A DNA stretch of 14,959 nt from Asterionellopsis glacialis. Taxonomy: Eukaryota; Bacillariophyta; Plagiogrammaphyceae; Rhaphoneidales; Asterionellopsidaceae. Shown in pieces: positions 8,799 to 14,959 of this stretch. The notes beneath the pieces are model-generated. The model was not told the DNA's origin. It saw only the letters and a list, made by a program, of their open reading frames with translations, and ran no database searches. The stretch covers positions 1 to 14,959 of the forward strand of contig WKLE02000675.1 of assembly GCA_014885115.2 (NCBI GenBank), written 5' to 3'. The translations under genes and the position numbers were made by a program. Position 1 is the first letter of the stretch. Each line of letters starts with the position of its first letter.

Positions 8799-9485
8799 CA
8801 AGAATGTTGTTATTGTTATAACAGCTTGTCGGAAACCTTTTGCAAACCCGTCTGAATTATGGCACTTTCAACTGTGCATTCAACGTCAAATTCAATCTGT
8901 CAACAATGATAGACGAAGCCAAGGGTAAGTTGAACTCTGAAACAAGGAAGATAATAAACCACCCTTTCGAGTCGACACGGAACCTTAAAGAGAATGATCT
9001 GTACATTCTTCACAAGTTTCATAGAAACTCCAGCGACATGGGATCTTTTTGGACGAGACTAATAAACCACTCTATCTACCTTAAAAGGTGAAAACTTTGG
9101 AAGGATAACCTTCATGGATAAAATCTTGGTTGAGGAATCACTCTCATTTTTATATTTGTTGGACTCTAATTTTAGTGGTATGATTTATATGCGAATGATA
9201 CTGTGCTTGTCTGAAACCAATTTATAATACAGTAAGGATAGACTCTAAGATATGTTGTACAGAGCTTTTTTTCAAAACTGGTGTTTATGTGTGCGGTATG
9301 TGGACATGATTTCCTTGACGCATGTTCGAAGTACTATTTGGAATGAATGTCACCAGGATTCGTCTCGTCTTGGGTTCAACAACCTTTAAGACCGGATATC
9401 TTTGACAAAGGAATTCACTCTTCCATGCTATTACACTAACGTATTCCATTTTTAGATTGCGTTGTTCGTGTTACAAGATCTTCAT

Positions 9486-10169
9486 TTAAGCGCTCATGGC
9501 AGCTAATGGTTGTTGAACATCCCATAAGGCTTGAACACTTTCCTTAATTGAATGTTCATGTTCTTCACGAAAAGCTGCCCATTCTTCGGATGTTCTAGTT
9601 TGAGCTTGTGAAATAGTGTCTTTGAGCTGTTGTTGAAAACCAGATGCACCTGCCACGCTTGCAATACGTTCGCCATTCCTCCATACCTGCATGAGAGGAA
9701 AACGATCGATGCCCAGTCTCTTCAGCTTTTTCGTGACTAATCGCGATGATTCCATCTTCGCAAATTGTACTTTCTGTTCACCCTCGTTATGCAACTTGGC
9801 AATCTTGGCATATCTTGGCATTGCAACCTTGCATTTTTTGCAATAGTTTGCGTAGAAGTAGACAACCGTATCTTGATCCTCAGGCGCGTTTTCGATCATT
9901 TGAGCCAAATCTTCAAATCCGGAAAGTTCTTTGAGGGCCGATGATGATGACTTGGAAGAAGTGGAGGAGGGCGCATTCACTGGCGTTAAATTATCAGGTG
10001 TTACAGGAATTGCTGATTCAGGAATTGCATAGCCAAGCTGGGTGGGAGTTACTGCCACCAACGATCGTCCACTGGAAGAAACGAAAGACTTCCCGAAAGA
10101 AGCGAAGGCTGCAGTATTCGTGATGAGGCACATCAGGAGGCATGCAATTTTCAGTGTAAATGAATTCAT
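9486..10169 (-). CDS. Thioredoxin-like protein, probably plastid-targeted
   Basis: Intronless, 227 residues, ATG at 10167-10169, stop TAA at 9486-9488. Residues 4-21 form a hydrophobic signal peptide ending in TNTAA|FASFGK. The Phe at the predicted +1 position followed by a Ser/Arg/Lys-rich stretch matches the bipartite presequence used by diatoms for import into complex plastids. A Ser/Thr/Pro spacer (about 55-80) leads to a thioredoxin fold (about 83-185) with VVYFYANYC, active site C110-K-K-C113, and cis-Pro158 in RFPLMQVW. The C-terminal 40 residues are helical and charged (EEWAAFREEHEHSIKESV). CKKC is less common than the classical CGPC, and the conserved Trp before the site is replaced by Tyr or Asn, so this is an atypical thioredoxin. 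Expected role is dithiol-disulfide exchange in the plastid; the partner is unknown. Confidence 0.85.
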   Translation of the reverse strand: MNSFTLKIACLLMCLITNTAAFASFGKSFVSSSGRSLVAVTPTQLGYAIPESAIPVTPDNLTPVNAPSSTSSKSSSSALKELSGFEDLAQMIENAPEDQDTVVYFYANYCKKCKVAMPRYAKIAKLHNEGEQKVQFAKMESSRLVTKKLKRLGIDRFPLMQVWRNGERIASVAGASGFQQQLKDTISQAQTRTSEEWAAFREEHEHSIKESVQALWDVQQPLAAMSA

Positions 10170-10649
10170 TCTGATGTTGTTATGCTGTATTAGAATGGTT
10201 TGTTCGAGAAACGGTTTGTATTCGAAATTCTTGAGACTTTTGTGTTGTTTACGTCGAAAAGTCGGGTACTTCTAGTTTATGACCACTTGGTTACTTCCTC
10301 TTTTTGTGGTCGCTGAAATGTTGTACTCCGATAACCAATGAGTGCACAAACTAATCATCTGAATTTTTGGACGTACATAAAACGTCATAGTCACTTGTAC
10401 CGTCGTTGAACCGTTGGACAGATGTTTTGATGACTGGTTCTCCTAAACTTCTGAGTCGGGCATCCTTTTATCCAATCAAATCTCTTAATTTGACTGTTTC
10501 TTCAAAAATTGACTCACCGGAACAACCGGAACAGTCAATCAGACCGCCAGAAGGAAAAAGAAAAGTTCGGAACATTGCGTCACCTGTTTGAGCCCTAGCG
10601 TCATCATATCGTCATCAGCTGACCGTCATGCCGGTATCTCGCGAGATGG

Positions 10650-10679
10650 GATTCCCAAGAAGTGGCACGACTGACTCAA
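10650..10679. repeat. 30-base direct repeat, left copy
   Basis: Begins GATTCCCAAGAAGTGGCACG. It matches 14174-14203 in the same orientation at 28 of 30 positions; both differences are C-to-T. The two copies bracket the interval with the Gypsy integrase remnant, but the sequence beyond them does not match, so they are not intact LTRs. Confidence 0.65.
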
Positions 10680-11401
10680 TCGCATTGTCTATTGTCTCTC
10701 ATCTGCGTGACTGACTCAGAATTCGAATGGAAGTGGTATATTTCCTGTGATTCATCCGGCTGACGGGCATGGCGTTGTGTCTGCTGTGATGATTCTCATT
10801 CTCCTGACTAATGACTCTCGCCCCAAAAAATGATTCAGTCCTGTTTTGAGATAAAGAACTGAACTATTTGCATACAGTCTTGCAGAAATCTGTGCTCTCA
10901 AATTACACCTTACTAACACTGTGTACACTTTTGATGTCTTGAGGATATCCTCTTGATGTCACAATCAATGTCTTCTCTTATAACCTAATCTCCTTTTGAT
11001 CTAGAAAGAAGATCAAATCCTATCACCTCGGTCATCAGCTCAAAAGCTGAGCCTCTTGTAATCATAAAAATAGAACTATATTACTGATACTGGTACACTT
11101 GGATGATTATTTCCTTTCATTATCTCACTTCTTTTCATTCTTGTTGACCCTTGTCACCTTATTTCTTCTTTTACATGAACAGGATACAGAGCAATGCTGA
11201 TTATAACATATTCTCTTGTAGATGATACTGGTGAGAAGATGTGTATCTCATTTTCTTCTGAGTTCAAAATAACCATTGCAGCATCATCCTCTTTAGGTAA
11301 TTTTTTCTACAAATTTTAGTTATTATAAGTTCTGGGGGTTGTGCATGGCTGTGACATACTGTATACTAGCCTAGGGGAGGAGACCAGCAAACTTCCCAGA
11401 A

Positions 11402-11425
11402 AAGGTCATCATCAAGGTCATCATC
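11402..11425. repeat. 12-base tandem repeat
   Basis: AAGGTCATCATC occurs twice in tandem and is followed by another ATC. A related ATCAAGGTCAAA lies about 100 bases downstream. Confidence 0.65.
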
Positions 11426-11554
11426 ATCTTTAATGTGTTGATTTTTAACACCATGATGTTGTTTGGTCTCAAACCTACTTTCTACTTACAATACAATCAA
11501 TCTTTATATAAGTGAATTTTATATAATCATCAAGGTCAAACTTTTTTTAAATAA

Positions 11555-12630
11555 TCGCAAAATGCAAAACCTGGCAAATTCACAACTGAGGAAGTTGAAG
11601 GAGAAGCTCTTGTACATTTTGAAGGTAAAATATACCTACCCAAGAGACTTCAACAATGTGTCATAGCGTGGTATCATGAATACTTAGCACATGCAGGAAT
11701 GACACGTACAGAAGCAACCATACAACAGCTTTTCACTTGGCCCAAGAAGCTAAGAACACATGTAGAGAACTTCTGTAAAACATGTAAACAATTTCAGTTC
11801 AGTAAAAGAAATGTAAGAAATATGGACACTTACCTTGTAAAGAGACTGAAATCCTGAAATGGAAACGAGTCCATAGAGACCTAATTGGAAAATACAATAT
11901 TAAGTCTGATTCAGGTACACGTACACTACAATGTCTTGCTATGATAGATCCCACCACATGTCGGTTCAAAATCAAAGCAGTTAAAGACAAAATAGCTGAC
12001 ACTGTAATAGAAGCATTCCACTCTACCTGGCTAAGCCAGTATCCACATCCATGGTATGTAGGCTACAACAGTGGCTCAGAGTTTGAGAGCATATTTGATC
12101 AAACAAGATGAAACTTTGGACTTGAGAAAAAGCTGACAACTACTTATAATCCCCAATACAATTGTATCATAGAACAGGTACACCAAGTCATAGGTAACTC
12201 CTTATGTGCACTTGATATAAGTGAATCCACCAATCCACCTACTATAAGAGATGATGAACCATGGGAAAATAAACTTAGTTCTGTAGCATGGGCTATATGC
12301 AGTACATATCATACTACCTTAGAAGCTATGCCAGGACAACTTGTATTTGGACATAACATGTTACTACCAATTACATTTAGAGCTAATTGGGCTTGTATCA
12401 ATATTAAGAAACAAACCCTGATTAATCAAAATAACCAAAAAGAAAACTGTAAGCAGCAACACCATGTATATTCTGTAAGTGACCTACTTATGCTAGAGAA
12501 GCTGGGAAAGATAGCTAAATTGGACAGACCTTGTACTGGTCCTCATGAAGTTATTCAAGCATTTATGAACAATACCACTGTATTCATCCATAGAGACATC
12601 ATAGAAGAGATGGTTAACATCCGCTGGTAA
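11555..12630 (+). mobile_element. Degenerate Ty3/Gypsy-type retrotransposon integrase
   Basis: The 3' part of a retroelement pol gene, broken in two places. 11555 to about 11805 encodes an H2C2 zinc-binding domain (WYHEYLAHAG, then ENFCKTCKQF). A frameshift near 11805-11815 is followed by the start of the catalytic core, with the first Asp in KRVHRDLIGKY. The second catalytic position, normally D in a DNGSEF-like motif, is N (GYNSGSEFE). A TGA at 12109-12111 interrupts the frame just before FGLEKKLTTTYNPQYN. The third acidic residue survives in CIIEQVHQVIGN. The C-terminal part (TYHTTLEAMPGQLVFG, then VNIRW) runs to TAA 12628-12630. Reverse transcriptase, RNase H, protease and gag are not seen in the window, and LTRs could not be identified, so this is an immobile relic. 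The family call rests on motif recognition. Confidence 0.8.
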
Positions 12631-12888
12631 TGCTGTACTATGAATGCACACAGGACAGCTTGGGAAGCAAATGAACTACACTCCAATTAGAACACTCTTG
12701 AGGATGGTTATTGCATGGACATTGCCCATGCAGACAGACTCTAATTTACCTTTTACTAAATTTTCCTTAATATTTACTTCTTACTAAATTGCAGGAACTT
12801 CTCTGGATTGAACTAGTCTCATAATTTACATCACCAAATAAAAATCTTCTTTTCTTTTATGTGTTGCTGTTAGTCTGATTGTTGTGTT

Positions 12889-13070
12889 GTGCCACCGTCA
12901 GCAACACTAGCAGCATTAGGCAGTCCCCAGAAATTCAAGAAAGGGGAATATGGGGAGTACTGGAAGTTTAAAATAATGATGTTGCTGCATATTTGCAGCC
13001 TGATGGGATGATAGAAAACACAGTTGAACCTGATGCCGAAGATGATGACATGCAACAAAAATTTAAATAA
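12889..13070 (+). pseudogene. Small broken coding-like remnant
   Basis: One frame reads through LAALGSPQKFKKGEYG and EYWKFK up to about 12972. A one-base shift then continues as NDVAAYLQPDGMIENTVEP and an acidic end (DAEDDDMQQKFK) before TAA 13068-13070. The two halves look like natural protein and abut, suggesting a single-base frameshift in an old ORF or exon. I do not recognise the family. Chance cannot be excluded at this length. Confidence 0.25.
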
Positions 13071-13086
13071 CAGTAGGAGTACTATT
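13066..13086. repeat. Short dispersed repeat with GGAGTACTATT, copy 1
   Basis: 21 bases starting AATAACAGTAGGAGTACTAT. It matches 13940-13960 at 19 of 21 positions. It begins right at the stop codon of the coding-like remnant. Confidence 0.45.
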
Positions 13087-13901
13087 GATCTGTTTAAGAT
13101 CGTATTGACTGCAGAAAGGGCAATACCAAAATCAAGTAGATTTCCACATCTTTTGGCTCCATATTATGTTTTCTGTTGAGGCCAATTTTTTCAAACTCAG
13201 ATATTAGGGTTAATCAATAATTATTATATATAGTACCTTCATGAATAGTATTTACTTAATGCCGTATGGTCCCCACATTGGTTAATATCCTCTTCATGAA
13301 TATATATACTTGTCTTATGATGAAACAACATTTAGTTCAAAATTGAATTGTCAATTTCAAGTTAATAAATATGAAGCCAATTAAGTATTTATTGTGTGTG
13401 TTTCTTGTTTGATTTGTCTGTTTTAGTGTACCTGGTACTGAATAGTTGTTTTGAGAGTCTTGTGAAATATTGGCAATACCTTTTCTCAATAAAAAATAAA
13501 ATCTGATGCTGAACTTGAGTCCTATCCTGGAGCTTCTGACCATCACTTCTACCAACCAGAAATGGTCAAACCTTTCATTAAGGGTAATAAAGTAATATGT
13601 TTTTAATTTTTGGTAAAAAGTTGAAATTTAGCTTTTGTGAAAATCACACAATATTTCAGTATTCCAATCACCTCTGCTACAGTTTCAGTCAATAAAGGAA
13701 CTAAAATGTATTAAGAGAGGACATTTCTAATCTGATTTCAACCCAGAAGGTAAACATTTGATGGGCCTTCTGAGGGGTTTGGGAGGTAAAAAAAGAATTT
13801 GTTAAAAACAAAAAATCTAGAAATTTGTGTGGAGAACAAAAAAAAGTGTAAATTTTTTTGGGGGGCACAAGGGAGTGAATTTACAGTCACTACCACCTTA
13901 A

Positions 13902-13996
13902 GAAGATAAATTGAACATTTAGAATTAAACAAAAATTAGAATAACTGCAGGAGTACTATTTATTTGTTAGGAAGATAAATTGAACATTCAGAATTA
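13902..13996. repeat. 26-base direct repeat pair plus second GGAGTACTATT copy
   Basis: A 26-base unit starting GAAGATAAATTGAACATT lies at 13902-13927 and again at 13971-13996 with one mismatch. Between them, 13940-13960 is the second copy of the 21-base repeat seen at 13066-13086. The arrangement suggests nested or duplicated fragments of one old repeat. Confidence 0.6.
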
Positions 13997-14067
13997 CTTA
14001 GGAAAAATTAATTAGCAAATTCAAATTTAAAAGTCATTATTAAGCAATGATTCTCAAGACAAGCTTG

Positions 14068-14110
14068 CTATTTTTGGGTCAAATTAGAAATTCCAAGCTT
14101 GCAAAAATAG
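14068..14110. repeat. Inverted repeat
   Basis: CTATTTTTG (14068-14076) pairs with CAAAAATAG (14102-14110) across a 25-base loop, and AAGCTTGC is repeated directly at 14061-14068 and 14095-14102. A weak hairpin in an AT-rich region. Confidence 0.5.
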
Positions 14111-14173
14111 GGACCGTTTCTTATTTCCAGGGGTGGACTGTAGCACATTGTCATTTGATGACCAGAGAGCAAT

Positions 14174-14203
14174 GATTCCCAAGAAGTGGCATGACTGACT
14201 TAA
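14174..14203. repeat. 30-base direct repeat, right copy
   Basis: Begins GATTCCCAAGAAGTGGCATG; partner of 10650-10679 with two C-to-T differences. It lies 3' of the integrase remnant. Confidence 0.65.
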
Positions 14204-14814
14204 CCAAGAAGGCACAGACGGTTCGCCTGCTGCTCACCTGGGGTTCCGAATGCTGTTTGGGCTCCTCTAGGCCAGAGCAATGGTCCAGTACAAAATCAGT
14301 ACCATTAAAAAACCAATTTGAACCACTAATTTTCAAGCTGTTGAATTTGTTTATATTTGTTTTTTTTCGTTAACCCTTTTGTCGCATCACACCCTTTACA
14401 ATCAATCTCTGTTATACTCCAATAAAACATTCTTTTACTTCAATGTTTGTTATTCACTATTATGCAGTAAACATATCATGCAACCCAAATATCTCTTCCA
14501 TCAGCAAAATACAAAAATATTATGCCTCAACTAAAAAATGATTTGACTGCTGTCATTATATGAAGTTCTAAATTTATACATTTTTGGTCATACTATTCTG
14601 TACCATAACCCTGAAACTTTTACTTCTGCCAAGGAATAATCATCTTAAGACTGTAGAATCATCATCTTAAAAAATTGCAGCTACAAAAAAAATCCTCTGC
14701 AATAAAAAAGCTGCAACTGCAAAAATGTCCTCAAAAGAAATATTTTCTTTAATGTACTACTGTATAAGATTTTATACCACATAATAGTAGAAGGACTTAG
14801 TTTACTTTTCACAA

Positions 14815-14832
14815 TATACTGTTTACAGTATA
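14815..14832. repeat. Short perfect hairpin
   Basis: TATACTG-TTTA-CAGTATA, seven-base arms around a four-base loop, with no T tract or gene nearby to make it a terminator. Confidence 0.5.
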
Positions 14833-14959
14833 CAGGTAAGGCCCAAATAATGACCAACAGTTGGAAGATTCAATGTTTCATTCTAAAATATACACTACTG
14901 TGCTTTAGTGATGTACCTGGTACAGTACAGGTATCCCAGGTAGGGTCTAAGTTCCAAAT

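Larger units (their letters stand above)
7921..9485. other. Long intergenic region downstream of the selenoprotein gene
   Basis: About 1.56 kb without a supported gene. The first part should be the 3' UTR of the selenoprotein candidate, with the SECIS-like fold. A 29-base repeat pair lies at 8289-8317 and 8770-8798. An open plus-strand stretch runs from 8840 to 9091; from its first ATG (8906) it would encode 61 hydrophilic residues (SETRKIINHPFESTR, NLKENDLYILHKF) that I do not recognise. It could be a gene fragment, a short gene or chance. 9092-9485 holds nothing recognisable apart from the 3' UTR expected for the minus-strand thioredoxin-like gene. Confidence 0.4.
10170..11554. other. AT-rich intergenic region, 5' of the thioredoxin-like gene and of the retroelement remnant
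   Basis: No supported gene. The proximal part should hold the promoter of the minus-strand thioredoxin-like gene. An open plus-strand stretch ending at 10591 would encode about 52 residues from its ATG (MTGSPKLLSRASFYP), with no recognised family. Another short frame near 11193-11318 (MLIITYSLVDDTGEKM) looks coding-like but stops after about 40 codons. The region also holds the left copy of the 30-base repeat (10650-10679), several GTCATCA-rich spots near 10600-10630 and 11030, and the tandem repeat at 11402-11425. Confidence 0.4.
12631..14959. other. AT-rich repeat-laden region without supported genes
   Basis: About 2.3 kb with no intact gene. It contains coding-like debris (12889-13070 and 13493-13606), a repeat with GGAGTACTATT in two places, a 26-base repeat pair at 13902-13927 and 13971-13996, the right copy of the 30-base repeat, and small hairpins at 14068-14110, 14815-14832 and 14915-14934. 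Long A and T runs are frequent. This fits old transposon debris; no LTR, tRNA or other RNA gene was recognised. Confidence 0.45.

Noticed and set aside
8840..9091. Independent small protein gene
   Set aside because: First ATG only at 8906, 61 residues, no family, no supporting signals; kept only as a note in the intergenic entry.
10406..10591. Small protein gene after the thioredoxin-like gene
   Set aside because: Short, no recognised domain, no convincing splice partner downstream.
11402..11425. CRISPR-like array
   Set aside because: Only two 12-base units without spacers; a simple tandem duplication in a eukaryotic genome.

Overview
The window looks like nuclear DNA of a diatom, or a close stramenopile relative. 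Evidence: short GT-AG introns, intergenic gaps of 0.4-1.5 kb, a Thr/Pro-linked leucine-rich-repeat (LRR) membrane protein of the kind abundant in diatoms, a plastid-type presequence with a Phe right after the predicted signal cleavage site (AA|FAS), and a decayed Ty3/Gypsy integrase. The genus cannot be named from sequence alone; a pennate diatom is my best guess.

Layout. (1) 537-3564 (+): a four-exon gene for a single-pass membrane protein with a long acidic N-terminal tail and two tandem ectodomains resembling bacterial AapJ-type amino-acid-binding proteins. The second copy lacks most of one lobe. (2) 4156-5943 (-): a single-exon LRR membrane protein, tail-to-tail with gene 1 and carrying a related juxtamembrane cytoplasmic module. 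(3) 6304-7920 (+): a DsbA/FrnE-type thioredoxin-fold protein interrupted by one in-frame TGA exactly at the redox motif (Cys-Thr-Gln-TGA). A SECIS-like RNA fold begins about 55 nt after the stop codon, so I read it as a selenoprotein. (4) 9486-10169 (-): a probable plastid-targeted thioredoxin-like protein with a CKKC site. (5) 10170-14959: AT-rich, gene-poor DNA with a degenerate Gypsy integrase (about 11555-12630), short dispersed repeats and small broken coding-like stretches.

How the genes relate. Genes 1 and 2 both look like sensors with an acidic cytoplasmic tail, one membrane span, a Ser/Thr/Pro stalk and a ligand-binding or protein-binding ectodomain; neither shows a kinase. Genes 3 and 4 are thiol-redox proteins, but nothing in the sequence ties them into one pathway.

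Most notable: the putative CxxU selenoprotein with its candidate SECIS, and a eukaryotic membrane-anchored receptor with tandem bacterial-type amino-acid-binding domains. All domain calls are from motif recognition by eye; no database search was run.
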